Below, in pieces: positions 26,170 through 33,883 of a stretch of 64,000 bases of DNA. Below the pieces are notes generated by a model. The model worked only from the letters and a program-made list of their open reading frames with translations, was not told the origin of the DNA and made no database searches. Within the stretch, counting starts at the first letter, position 1; the number at the start of each line of letters is the position of its first letter. Origin of the DNA: Peribacillus simplex NBRC 15720 = DSM 1321 (lineage in GTDB: Bacteria; Bacillota; Bacilli; Bacillales; DSM-1321); NCBI RefSeq assembly GCF_002243645.1, contig NZ_CP017704.1:4792001-4856000 (forward strand). Reading direction: 5' to 3'. Position numbers and translations under genes: made by a program.

Positions 26170-27036
26170 ATGCACGTCGAAAATATTATATTGAGAATTG
26201 AAAGTTTATTGAACCAGTTGCCCAAATCAGAAAGGAAAATTGCACAATATATTTTAGAAAATCCAAACAATATTATAAGAATGACGATACATGAATTAGC
26301 TGATCATGCCAATGCCAGCAGTTCGGCAGTAACGAGATTCTGTCATTCAATAAAAGTTAACAGTTTTTCAGAACTGAAGGTATCTCTATCATCCTTGATT
26401 TCCCAACCGGAGAAAAAAGGTTTCCATGACATTGAGCCTAATGAAACAATAGCGTCCATTAAAAATAAAATAGTGTCCAACTCTGTCCAAGCTATACAAG
26501 AAACTGCACATTATCTGGATGAGGCCGTACTTGACAATATCATTGAAACCATGAGGAGTGCAGATGTAATTTATGTCTATGGTTTAGGGGCATCATGGCT
26601 CGTTGCTGAAGATATTACACAGAAATGGTTACGGTTAGGAAAGATTGTAAGTGCCAATCAAGACCCGCATATTACGGCTACTGCACTTGCTGCATCATCA
26701 AAGAATACCGTTTTTTTCTGTATTTCCAATAGTGGTGAAACTGAAGAAGTTCTGGAACTCGTTGATATTGCTAAAGCATATGGAATTAAAACAATTGGTT
26801 TATCGCGGTTGGGGAACAATGGACTAACTAAAAAAGTTGATATGTCCCTAAATCATGTACGTGCACCGGAGGCTAAATTCCGAAGTGCTGCAACAAGTTC
26901 GCTTTTTGCACAATTTCTAACGGTCAGCATTATTTTCTATGCGTATGTTTCAAAATTCTATAATGAAAATAAAAATGAAATCGAACGTTCAAGGGAATCG
27001 GTATTGAAATTCACAAAAAGGAATTTGGATACTTAG
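26170..27036 (+). CDS. murR: MurR/RpiR-family transcriptional regulator
   Basis: This 288-residue protein has an N-terminal RpiR helix-turn-helix (about 1-77, MTIHELADHANASSSAVTRF) and a C-terminal SIS sugar-phosphate-binding domain (about 120-260, VYVYGLGASWLVAED ... FFCISNSGETEEVLELV). Proteins of this type sense MurNAc-6-P or related phosphosugars and usually repress their operon. It is the distal gene, 24 bases after the kinase. Its likely targets are the two 12-bp palindromes at the murQ promoter. The gene symbol rests on context, not on a unique motif. Confidence 0.85.
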   Translation: MHVENIILRIESLLNQLPKSERKIAQYILENPNNIIRMTIHELADHANASSSAVTRFCHSIKVNSFSELKVSLSSLISQPEKKGFHDIEPNETIASIKNKIVSNSVQAIQETAHYLDEAVLDNIIETMRSADVIYVYGLGASWLVAEDITQKWLRLGKIVSANQDPHITATALAASSKNTVFFCISNSGETEEVLELVDIAKAYGIKTIGLSRLGNNGLTKKVDMSLNHVRAPEAKFRSAATSSLFAQFLTVSIIFYAYVSKFYNENKNEIERSRESVLKFTKRNLDT

Positions 27037-27165
27037 AAAGGTGAGTCTTATCTTTGCGTGTTTATAAGCATTGATAAGATCAATGGACGGTAATTTAGCT
27101 TGAGATGTTTCCAATCAGGATGCCTTGTAAAATTTACATCACGATGAAAGGAAGATGTACGCTGA

Positions 27166-27927
27166 ATGATCCAAAAGAATTCTCCGAGTCCCATTTATCA
27201 TCAACTTGAGGAGGAGATTAAAGGAGCGATTCAAAGTCTTGAATTGATACCAGGAGAGATGATTCCTTCAGAAAAAGAATACACTGAAAAGTATGGAATA
27301 AGCAGGATGACGGTGAGACAGGCCATTTCTAACCTTGTGAATGGCGGTTATTTATACAGGGAGCGCGGAAAAGGAACATTCGTTGCCCAACAAAAATTGG
27401 AGCCGCCGTTGCAAGGATTAACAAGCTTTTCAGATGATATGATTTCTAGAGGATTTGAACCAAGTACACGAGTTATCAGTTTTACGGAGGTCAATGCTGA
27501 TCATGAGCTTGCTGCAAAGCTTGAGGTTAAAGAAGGAACTTCTATTTTTGAACTGGAACGTGTAAGGCTTGCTGATCAACTGCCGATGGCATATGAAAGG
27601 CTATACATCTCTAAAGATCTTGCCCTAGATCTATCGGAAGAAATAGCCGTAACTTCCATTCATGCCTATGTAGAAAAAACGTTTGGCTTAAAAATCCAGC
27701 ATGGCAGACAGGTAATTGAAGCCTCCATTGCTCAAAAAAAAGAGGCGGAAATGCTCGAGGTAATCGTAGGTTCGCCTATATTGCTGATCGAACGAAGAAT
27801 TACCCTGGATACCAATCGACCACTAGGGGTTGTCAGATCTGTTTACCGTGCAGATCGATATAAATTCAGAATTGATTTGGAGCGTTTATCATCAGTAATA
27901 AAAAAACAGAATCCCACTCTTAAATAA
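27166..27927 (+). CDS. GntR/HutC-family regulator with UTRA domain (NagR-like)
   Basis: This 253-residue protein has a winged HTH at 1-75 (PIYHQLEEEIKGAI ... YGISRMTVRQAISNLVNGGY, then RERGKGTFV) and a UTRA effector domain (LQGLTSFSDDMISRGF ... RADRYKFRIDL). NagR/YvoA of B. subtilis has the same plan and binds glucosamine-6-P or GlcNAc-6-P. Located just after the MurNAc salvage operon, it probably responds to GlcNAc-6-P from that pathway, though its targets may be elsewhere. AAAGGAAG is 12 bases before the ATG, rather far. A good terminator follows. Confidence 0.85.
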   Translation: MIQKNSPSPIYHQLEEEIKGAIQSLELIPGEMIPSEKEYTEKYGISRMTVRQAISNLVNGGYLYRERGKGTFVAQQKLEPPLQGLTSFSDDMISRGFEPSTRVISFTEVNADHELAAKLEVKEGTSIFELERVRLADQLPMAYERLYISKDLALDLSEEIAVTSIHAYVEKTFGLKIQHGRQVIEASIAQKKEAEMLEVIVGSPILLIERRITLDTNRPLGVVRSVYRADRYKFRIDLERLSSVIKKQNPTLK

Positions 27928-27958
27928 TAATAGCAAAAATAACTTATCCAGATAAGTT

Positions 27959-27993
27959 AAACCCCTTGCCCAATATGGACTAGGGGTTTTTTA
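27959..27993 (+). terminator. rho-independent terminator after the GntR gene
   Basis: AAACCCCTTG pairs with CTAGGGGTTT (nine of ten) and is followed by a T run. A smaller hairpin (AACTTATC/GATAAGTT) is just upstream at 27941-27958. Confidence 0.8.
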
Positions 27994-28076
27994 GTAGAAT
28001 ATCATTTTTCAAGTTTGAGAGTTTTCCAGCTCGAAGGTGATTTGGAAAAGTGTGGAATAATAAAACGGGAATTTAA

Positions 28077-29279
28077 TTATTTCACTAAGCTTTCTACCAA
28101 TCGGTTTTCTTTCCAAATGACTGTAATGCCCAGTCCAATGACGATAATCACAGCAGCGAAAAGATAAGGATAGTTGATGTTTACGTCAAATAGTAATCCT
28201 CCTATAGATGGCCCGGCGATATTCCCTAGGCTCGTATAGGTGGAGTTCATTCCAGCAACGAATCCTTGTTCTTTCCCGGCAGCTTTTGATAAAAATGTCG
28301 TCAATGCCGGACGCAGCAAGTCAAATGCAAGGAAGATGAAGCAGGTTACAACAAGAACTGCCAAAAAGCTAGAAATCATAGTGGACGCTACCGCAAAAAT
28401 TGCACCGACAATTAAACATAATTGGATAAGCTTCTTTTCGCCGAGAATATCTACCAGTTTTCCGAACATAAATACTTGCACAACAACACCGAAAATAGAG
28501 CTTATTGTAATGATAATTGCAATATCCTTAGGCGTGAAGCCGAATTTATGATCAGAAAATAGGCTAAAAACAGTTTCATAGGCTGATAAACCAAAAGCGA
28601 GTACAAATACAATGATGAACGCAATAAAGTAAAGCGGATTAAGTGATCTTTTTAAATCGCCTATAAAGTTTGTTTGCTTTGTATTAGCAGAAACTTTTGC
28701 AAGCTGTTCCTTTGTCAGCGGCTCTTTTAAAATGAATATTGATGTAAGGCATGCTAAAAAAGCAATGGCCGCTGCAAGGAAGAAGGGCAAGCGTATACCA
28801 TATTCTGCAATAAAGCCACCAATCCCGGGTCCTATTATAAAGCCCAAGCTAATGGCCGCTGAAATATAGCCCATTGCTTTTGGCCTTTCCTGAACGGATG
28901 TAATATCCGCAACATATGCAGTAACACCTGGCATAATAAAGGCGGCACTGATTCCCCCTAGGATCCTTGATAAATAAAACACCGATACGTTTGTCCCTAC
29001 ACCGAAGATAAGTTCTGAAACACCAAAAAGGAATAAGCCGATGATGATGATTTTCTTTCTGCCGTAACGGTCAACCCAACGACCTGCGAATGGTGACATA
29101 ACAAGCTGTGAAACCGCAAATACGGCAACTAGATAGCCCATCGTACTTCCTGATAAATGCATGATATTCATAAATGACGGCATAACGGGGATGATGAGTC
29201 CAATTCCCAGAAAAGCAATGAATATATTGCTTAGTAGAATAATCAATACCGCCTTTTGTTCTTTAATTGGTTTAATCAT
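28077..29279 (-). CDS. MFS multidrug efflux transporter (Bmr/NorA-like)
   Basis: This 400-residue, twelve-helix drug:H+ antiporter has the MFS loop 2-3 motif as GRWVDRYGRKKIIIIG, the proton-relay/R motif ILGGISAAFIMPG and motif C AISLGFIIGPGIGGF, which marks exporters of the 12-TM DHA1 group (Bmr, Blt, NorA, TetA). The substrate is unknown. It is the second gene of a two-gene transcript after a TetR repressor, 25 bases downstream, a common inducible-efflux arrangement. Confidence 0.88.
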   Translation of the reverse strand: MIKPIKEQKAVLIILLSNIFIAFLGIGLIIPVMPSFMNIMHLSGSTMGYLVAVFAVSQLVMSPFAGRWVDRYGRKKIIIIGLFLFGVSELIFGVGTNVSVFYLSRILGGISAAFIMPGVTAYVADITSVQERPKAMGYISAAISLGFIIGPGIGGFIAEYGIRLPFFLAAAIAFLACLTSIFILKEPLTKEQLAKVSANTKQTNFIGDLKRSLNPLYFIAFIIVFVLAFGLSAYETVFSLFSDHKFGFTPKDIAIIITISSIFGVVVQVFMFGKLVDILGEKKLIQLCLIVGAIFAVASTMISSFLAVLVVTCFIFLAFDLLRPALTTFLSKAAGKEQGFVAGMNSTYTSLGNIAGPSIGGLLFDVNINYPYLFAAVIIVIGLGITVIWKENRLVESLVK

Positions 29280-29304
29280 GTAGTAACACCACTTTCTTTG
29301 TGAA

Positions 29305-29886
29305 TCATTTTTGTGAAATTCCTCTCCAAAACACTTTCCAAGAGGCAGCTAATTTATCCTTCAGCCGTTTCTCATCATTGCCATATACAAGTTCAAGCAA
29401 AATGGAATCCACTACTCCCAAGAAAGCATAAGTCGGCGTTATGGCTGCATCTTCGACGATTAATTTGGCATTGATCCAATCCTGGAATTTACATTCCAGT
29501 ATCGCCTGCACCTTTTCCTCGATATCTATGACTTCCTGCCCGATTTCTTTTTCAAGATGCGCTGGTGGAAAAAAGGACATACGCAGCCAAAACTTTATAT
29601 GCTCATTTTTTTGGAAAAGATCGATGACCAATTGTAAGAATCCGTATAAATCTTTTTCAGGATTTTTTGAATCAACTTTACTGAAATATTGGAGTTTCGA
29701 AGATAGCTCAGTCTCTTTCGCATCACGTAAAACTTGAAGAAAAAGATCATCCTTGCCTTTAAAATGGGCGTAAATGGATTGCTTTTTCATGCCGACTTCT
29801 TCAGCTATTTGAGAAAGAGACGCTCCTTCATAACCATGAATCGTGAAATATTTTAGAGCAGCTTCTTTAATTTCATTACTTTTCAA
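29305..29886 (-). CDS. TetR-family repressor
   Basis: This 193-residue protein has an N-terminal TetR HTH (EIKEAALKYFTIHGYEGASL ... EEVGMKKQSIYAHFKGKDDL) and a helical ligand-binding half with VDSILLELVYG near the end. I prefer the TTG at 29886 because GAGGTGA sits eight bases upstream; the GTG at 29895 overlaps that site. It probably represses itself and the downstream efflux gene through the palindrome at 29907-29918. Confidence 0.88.
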   Translation of the reverse strand: MKSNEIKEAALKYFTIHGYEGASLSQIAEEVGMKKQSIYAHFKGKDDLFLQVLRDAKETELSSKLQYFSKVDSKNPEKDLYGFLQLVIDLFQKNEHIKFWLRMSFFPPAHLEKEIGQEVIDIEEKVQAILECKFQDWINAKLIVEDAAITPTYAFLGVVDSILLELVYGNDEKRLKDKLAASWKVFWRGISQK

Positions 29887-29906
29887 TAATATCACCTCAT
29901 ATTTTT

Positions 29907-29952
29907 ACGAACGTTCGTCAGTTATAATAGCAAATTAAATAAATATATGCAA
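29907..29952 (-). promoter_or_regulatory. tetR-efflux promoter with palindromic operator
   Basis: Read on the minus strand: TTGCAT (29952-29947), 17 bases, TATTAT (29929-29924), then the perfect 12-bp palindrome ACGAACGTTCGT (29907-29918) just downstream of the -10 box. That is ideal for repression by the adjacent TetR. Confidence 0.8.
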
Positions 29953-30041
29953 GCGAATAAGTTTATACAATGGTATTTTGCAACAGAAATCATAAGATAT
30001 GCAATCAAGGCTATTCACTAAATTCCCGCATATAATTCTAT

Positions 30042-31004
30042 ATGGATAATAATGAGACAGGTGGGATGAAGTTGGATACATATGACATCAGAAAAGTGAT
30101 TCATTACTATTATGCAAAAATACAAGAAACGAATCATCCTTATTATTGGTACTGTTTGGCTGAGACTCAAAGTAGGGCCGGATTAACAAATGAAGCACTG
30201 CAAACGATTGATAACGCCTTGTCGTTTCCAAATCCTTATCCTTCAAAACTGGAACTGCTAGATATGCAATTGAACCTCCAAACTGTTCTTTCAAGAGAAA
30301 TGAACTTGAACAGAACGGTCATAGTGACCTCAAAGCAAGGCGATATTAATGGGGACGGGACAAAGGACAATGTTTTTCTTACCGCAAACAAAACCCCTGA
30401 TAGCCCCTTTTGGAGGAATATAACTTTGGTTATTCAAAATGGGAGGACTAATCAATATGAACAAGTTCAAATGAAAAATAACGCAGGATATAATCCGACC
30501 CTTTTTCTTGGTGATTTTACAGGTAATAAGGGGGAGGGCATTTTAGTGGTCATTGATACAGGAGGAAGCGGTGGTTCCATTTATGCTTATGTTTTTTCAT
30601 ATCTTAACGGTCGACTCTTGACCATTTTTAATTCAGATACATTCAATGAAACCTTTAAATACGATGTTAATTATGAAAACCAATACAAAGTAAAGGTGAA
30701 CAGTTATTACCTAAAAGAAAGATACATTCTTGACCTTACTTATAAGGATAAGGAATATTTATCTGAAATTTATAACGAGGAAGGTGTATTGAAGGCGCCG
30801 ATAGAAGGATGGGTCAATCCTTTATCTGGTTTATATCCGGTTGATTACAATAGGGATGGCATATATGAGCTCGAAGCGTATCAGAGGATCGCAGGGAGGT
30901 ATAATGCCGACTCACTAGGATATGTACAGACCGTATTGAAATGGAACGGGCAAGCGTTTGTTCCTGACCGGCAGAATGTGGCTATTTTTGGAAGAGGAAT
31001 ATAG
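30042..31004 (+). CDS. FG-GAP/VCBS-like protein of unknown function
   Basis: This protein of up to 320 residues has no signal peptide that I can see. An N-terminal helical part with a tetratricopeptide feel (YYWYCLAETQSRAGLTNEAL) is followed by a beta-rich domain. That domain contains calcium-loop-like motifs DINGDGTKDNVFLT and DYNRDGIYELEAYQ and a central GGSGGSIYAYVFSYLNG, as in FG-GAP/VCBS repeats. Its function is unknown. The start is uncertain: the ATG at 30042 has no ribosome site, an ATG at 30066 abuts AGGTGGG, and a TTG at 30072 is best spaced from it. It stands alone between the TetR promoter and an NAD(P)-binding protein. Confidence 0.65.
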   Translation: MDNNETGGMKLDTYDIRKVIHYYYAKIQETNHPYYWYCLAETQSRAGLTNEALQTIDNALSFPNPYPSKLELLDMQLNLQTVLSREMNLNRTVIVTSKQGDINGDGTKDNVFLTANKTPDSPFWRNITLVIQNGRTNQYEQVQMKNNAGYNPTLFLGDFTGNKGEGILVVIDTGGSGGSIYAYVFSYLNGRLLTIFNSDTFNETFKYDVNYENQYKVKVNSYYLKERYILDLTYKDKEYLSEIYNEEGVLKAPIEGWVNPLSGLYPVDYNRDGIYELEAYQRIAGRYNADSLGYVQTVLKWNGQAFVPDRQNVAIFGRGI

Positions 31005-31008
31005 CACA

Positions 31009-31131
31009 TTGGAAAAGAAGGTTCATGAACAGGGTACGAGTGAAATCTTCGCCCAAAATAAGCTGGAAAATATTCTTGGCAATGGTTCAGGGACTGTGCA
31101 GAACGAAATTCCAATGCATTTACGAAGATAA
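31009..31131 (+). CDS. possible 40-residue ORF or 5' gene fragment
   Basis: A TTG start with GGAAGAGGA eight bases before it opens a 40-residue polar frame (EKKVHEQGTSEIFAQNKL ... MHLRR). It begins five bases after the FG-GAP-like gene and could be a small partner or the first part of a lost gene. No family is recognised. A weak hairpin with TTTTTTT follows at about 31135-31172. Confidence 0.3.
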   Translation: MEKKVHEQGTSEIFAQNKLENILGNGSGTVQNEIPMHLRR

Positions 31132-31227
31132 TTGAACCGGCTTTCTATCAACGCAATGTGATGGTTTTTTTGCTTTCTATACGATTAAACAAACTTTTTC
31201 GAAGGGGAGTAATGTTAATTGGAATTT

Positions 31228-31848
31228 TTAGTAGGCAATACCTACACGTGATTTTAAATAATCGCTACTTTTTATTTGGCTAAATGCAAATTCTGCTGTA
31301 TCAGGAACGGATATTTCAACTCCATTCTCCGGCAAAAAGTCACCTTCTACACGATATGTACCAACACTTTCTCCATCCGGCAAATACGTAGGACAGACAA
31401 TAGTCCATAGAAGTGTTGATTGTTTAAGCATCTCGTAAACTTTATGATGTTCTTTCGCTGCACGGGTAGACTTCTGCTTTGATTCACTTGACTGATAACG
31501 CAGAGAATTTGGGGTGGTTCTACTTTGCAGAATACCTGCTGTTCCAATGGTTATAATTCGTTGTATTCCTTCGTATTCCATTGCTTCGATAATTAGTGGC
31601 ATACTTGCTGATAAAGTGGTTGTCCCATCAGTATTCAGTGCACTAATAACTACAACAATCCCATACATGGAACGTACGATATCATCTTTATTTAAAACAT
31701 TACCTTGAATGATGGTTAAATTGGCATTGTTTATTTGAATCTTCTCTGGAGTGCGAGCTAAAACTGTAACATGATGTCTGTCTTGCAGACCATAAGTAAC
31801 TAATTGACCCCCAACTCGTCCAGTTGCACCCAAAATTAAAATATTCAT
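31228..31848 (-). CDS. NAD(P)-binding atypical SDR-family oxidoreductase
   Basis: This 206-residue single-Rossmann protein starts MNILILGATGRVGGQLV, the GxxGxxG nucleotide loop. It continues VTVLARTPEKI, IIQGNVLNKDDIV and VISALNTDGTTT. The catalytic YxxxK is not evident, as in the NmrA/biliverdin-reductase-B-like group. The substrate is unknown. The start at 31848 follows AAAGGAGG by eight bases; longer in-frame starts upstream have no support. Confidence 0.8.
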   Translation of the reverse strand: MNILILGATGRVGGQLVTYGLQDRHHVTVLARTPEKIQINNANLTIIQGNVLNKDDIVRSMYGIVVVISALNTDGTTTLSASMPLIIEAMEYEGIQRIITIGTAGILQSRTTPNSLRYQSSESKQKSTRAAKEHHKVYEMLKQSTLLWTIVCPTYLPDGESVGTYRVEGDFLPENGVEISVPDTAEFAFSQIKSSDYLKSRVGIAY

Positions 31849-32072
31849 AGAAACGAACCTCCTTTTGCGAATACAATCATCCACTAACATTATATCGTTA
31901 TTTTCAACTAATGGGAGCATTAGTGCAATACGACATCATAATTCAGCGTTTGCTGGCGGTACCCCATGCCCATCAAGGTAAGATACCATAATACCCCCAG
32001 AACGAAAATTTTGTGCATCTTACTCGTTATTATCGTTTTGGGGTAACTCGTTATTGTTAGCTTGATGGCGAT

Positions 32073-32126
32073 GGGGTCCCGCCACATTTTAAAGAAAATA
32101 TACGCTAAGCCTTCGGATGTGACCGG
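32073..32126 (+). repeat. left terminal inverted repeat of the Tn3-derived element
   Basis: The outer 37 bp (32073-32109) are of Tn3 type; identity with the right end continues for another 17 bp (CCTTCGGATGTGACCGG). Its inner part doubles as a terminator hairpin: ACGCTAAGCC and GGCTTAGCGT followed by T at 32102-32137. Confidence 0.8.
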
Positions 32127-32184
32127 CTTAGCGTTTTTTCTTACTCTAAGCCCATTAGTCCGGGCGGTATAACCCGAACACCAG

Positions 32185-32500
32185 TCACTCAACCTCTTGT
32201 TGTTTCAGCGGTCGTAATGAATCGAGAGACGAATTTTGCCTGAAATTGAATTTGTATTCGCCCAAGAAATTGATATGTTCCCATCCAATATGGTTTAGTA
32301 GTTCTTCCTGAAGTTTACCTTGCTTTTTGCGGTGTTTTGTTGCTTTCTCACCGTGTTCCAAACACTAATCGCATTGATGATAATGTTTAATGCACTTGCC
32401 CGTTGGAGTTGATCTTGTAACGCACGTTCTCGCAGCTCGACATGTTTGCATCCTTTGAGCATATAATCAGCTCGATTCTCCGCTTTACCACTATTTATGA
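32185..32500 (-). pseudogene. Tn3-family transposase, C-terminal remnant
   Basis: Two frames on the minus strand together give the last 100 or so residues of a Tn3 TnpA. The first frame has LRERALQDQLQRASALNIII then NAISVWNT, equivalent to the usual DQLGALGL..NA...WNT region. After a frameshift near 32305 comes KLQEELLNHIGWEHINFLGE and LRPLKQQEVE at the stop. The rest of the roughly 980-residue protein is absent. The frame upstream of the first motif is open for another 35 residues, but that part is not recognisable. Confidence 0.8.
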
Positions 32501-32811
32501 TACGGTTCCCCGAATAAAACATAATAACATGGTTAATTTTGAACACAAAGTTATTCATATCTATATAGCATTTTCCCACAATCTTGTTGTGGGTTATATT
32601 TTTTCCTCAACATTGACTTCATTCAAAAAGCTTATTTTGGATAGCTAATGATAGATTACTTATTTCCTGCTTCAGTTAAATTAAATAAATTTTTTAATTT
32701 AGACAAAATTACTAATTTTTGTTTTATAAAGCCTCTCTATTATGAAAATTCTGTTATGTCCAAACTCACTTATTCCTTTTCCATATACTAATAAAAAAAG
32801 GAGGTGAGAAA

Positions 32812-32946
32812 GTGAGTAAAAATAAGAGTAGCTCTTCACGCAAGGATGAAGAGAAAGTGAGTAATAATAAGAATAGCTCTTCACTCAAGGATGAAGAGAA
32901 TGTGAGTAATAATGAGCATAGCTCTTTACGTAAAGATAAAGCGAAA
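32812..32946 (+). repeat. three tandem 45-bp coding repeats
   Basis: Three in-frame units (32812-32856, 32857-32901, 32902-32946) each start with GTGAGTAA and encode VSxNxxSSxxKDEEx-type peptides. Only the first has a ribosome site, although each begins with a potential GTG start. Confidence 0.85.
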
Positions 32947-33528
32947 ATAGAATCGGCACACCAAGAGTGTATTGACCGTGCTTATCGTATTCCTATATTT
33001 TTAAGTACTACAACTCATTTAAATGACAACCAACAACGGTTTCTAAACCGTCTAATTTTAGAGATTGAGAATGCTTTGCTTTTTCCGCGTACATTACCAT
33101 TAAGCGAAAGTTATCCCGAATCCATTTTAACTGATATTCGTCGGTTAGTTTCATCAAGCTATGGAATGTTGGCAGTAAACCTTCGTCGTTTTAAAATTCA
33201 AACAGTTGATGTCAATGCAGGACCCCTTCCACCATCCACTCCATTCTGGATAGGATCAGTTTATTCACAAGTAGAACCTTCAATGGCTTTTCAATTTGGT
33301 CTACCCTTATTATTAGTAAGGGAAGAAGATACTGACGCAAATAATGGAATTTGGGCAGGAGGAATTGCCCCACTCAACCTATTTATAGTTTGGCATTCTG
33401 AAACTCAAACTGTAGAACAATTCTTTAACACTCCTGAATGGAGATCAGCCTTTGCAAATTGGAGTGCACAAGTAAGAAATGCTTTTTATATACAGACAGA
33501 GCCTCAGTTCAAGTACAGATGTGAATGA
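32812..33528 (+). CDS. STALD-like (Sir2/TIR-associating SLOG) protein, transposon cargo
   Basis: This encodes a 238-residue soluble protein. Residues 1-45 are three copies of a 15-residue polar repeat. From about residue 50 it has an alpha/beta domain whose landmarks match my memory of the STALD branch of the SLOG superfamily: IPIFLSTTTHLNDNQQRFL, IENALLFPRTLP, LTDIRRLVSSSYGMLAV, FWIGSVYSQVEPSMAFQFGL then PLLLVREE, and EWRSAFANWSAQVRN. STALD domains are predicted to bind nucleotide-derived ligands and are usually linked to TIR or Sir2 effectors in defence systems. Here none is attached or adjacent. The GTG start has a perfect AAGGAGGTGA. A strong terminator follows. The family call is from pattern only. 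Confidence 0.65.
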   Translation: MSKNKSSSSRKDEEKVSNNKNSSSLKDEENVSNNEHSSLRKDKAKIESAHQECIDRAYRIPIFLSTTTHLNDNQQRFLNRLILEIENALLFPRTLPLSESYPESILTDIRRLVSSSYGMLAVNLRRFKIQTVDVNAGPLPPSTPFWIGSVYSQVEPSMAFQFGLPLLLVREEDTDANNGIWAGGIAPLNLFIVWHSETQTVEQFFNTPEWRSAFANWSAQVRNAFYIQTEPQFKYRCE

Positions 33529-33548
33529 TACACTGGTACTTTAGCAAC

Positions 33549-33596
33549 AAGTCGAAAATATACAAGGTTTTGTTCACCTTTATATATTTTCGACTT
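33549..33596 (+). terminator. rho-independent terminator of the STALD-like gene
   Basis: Fourteen-base arms AAGTCGAAAATATA/TATATTTTCGACTT contain an inner AAGGT/ACCTT pairing. It lies within the Tn3-derived element, 20 bases after the stop codon. Confidence 0.8.
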
Positions 33597-33688
33597 ATTC
33601 ACACGAAAAAAAATATTTCCATTTTGTTATCAAAAACAAAAAGATTTACTTCATAAAAACAGCCTTTATAGAAGAGAGACGGCCGGGG

Positions 33689-33743
33689 CCGGTCACATCC
33701 GAAGGCTTAGGATATATTTTCGTTAAAATGTTGGCGGGACCCT
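33689..33743 (-). repeat. right terminal inverted repeat of the Tn3-derived element
   Basis: The inverse complement of the left repeat over about 54 bp, with a handful of mismatches and one single-base gap. The outermost base is A instead of G. Confidence 0.8.
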
Positions 33744-33786
33744 TTGGCGATACCCCAAGAAGAAAAACGTTCGATGATAAAGAAAC

Positions 33787-33824
33787 AAAATGGGCCGCTC
33801 AAACGCTTCATGAGTGGTCCATTT
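33787..33824 (+). terminator. hairpin just outside the Tn3-derived element
   Basis: AAATGGGCCGCTCA pairs with TGAGTGGTCCATTT, using two G-U pairs in plus-strand RNA. Otherwise the stretch 33744-33883 has no gene. Confidence 0.5.
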
Positions 33825-33883
33825 GAATTAGAAAAAATATAAAAACGTTTTAAAACGAGTCAATAGCGACTACAATACCTCCT

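Larger units (their letters stand above)
32073..33743. mobile_element. Tn3-family-derived element with cargo gene (TIME-like)
   Basis: A 1671-bp unit is bounded by inverted repeats whose outer 37-38 bp read GGGGTCCCGCC-ACATTTTA... and AGGGTCCCGCCAACATTTT..., ending in CTAAG. This matches the plan of Tn3-family terminal repeats such as that of Tn4430 (GGGGTACCGCCAGC...ACGCTAAG). Inside are the decayed C-terminal end of a Tn3 transposase (minus strand, next to the left repeat as in real Tn3 elements) and one intact gene of a STALD-like protein. It cannot move by itself but could be moved in trans. No exact five-base target duplication abuts the ends, although GGCGAT occurs just outside each (32067-32072; 33746-33751). 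Confidence 0.75.

Noticed and set aside
31920..32192. 90-residue minus-strand ORF ending LTLMGMGYRQQTLNYDVVLH
   Set aside because: It runs through Tn3-type terminal repeat sequence and non-coding flank; no ribosome site. Most likely an accidental frame that recurs because the repeat recurs.
32699..32884. 61-residue minus-strand ORF with SYSYYYSLSL repeats
   Set aside because: It is the antisense reading of the 45-bp coding repeats of the STALD-like gene; the repeats explain its low complexity.
32812..32946. The three 45-bp tandem repeats considered as a CRISPR-like array
   Set aside because: The units are contiguous without spacers and keep one reading frame within a gene.
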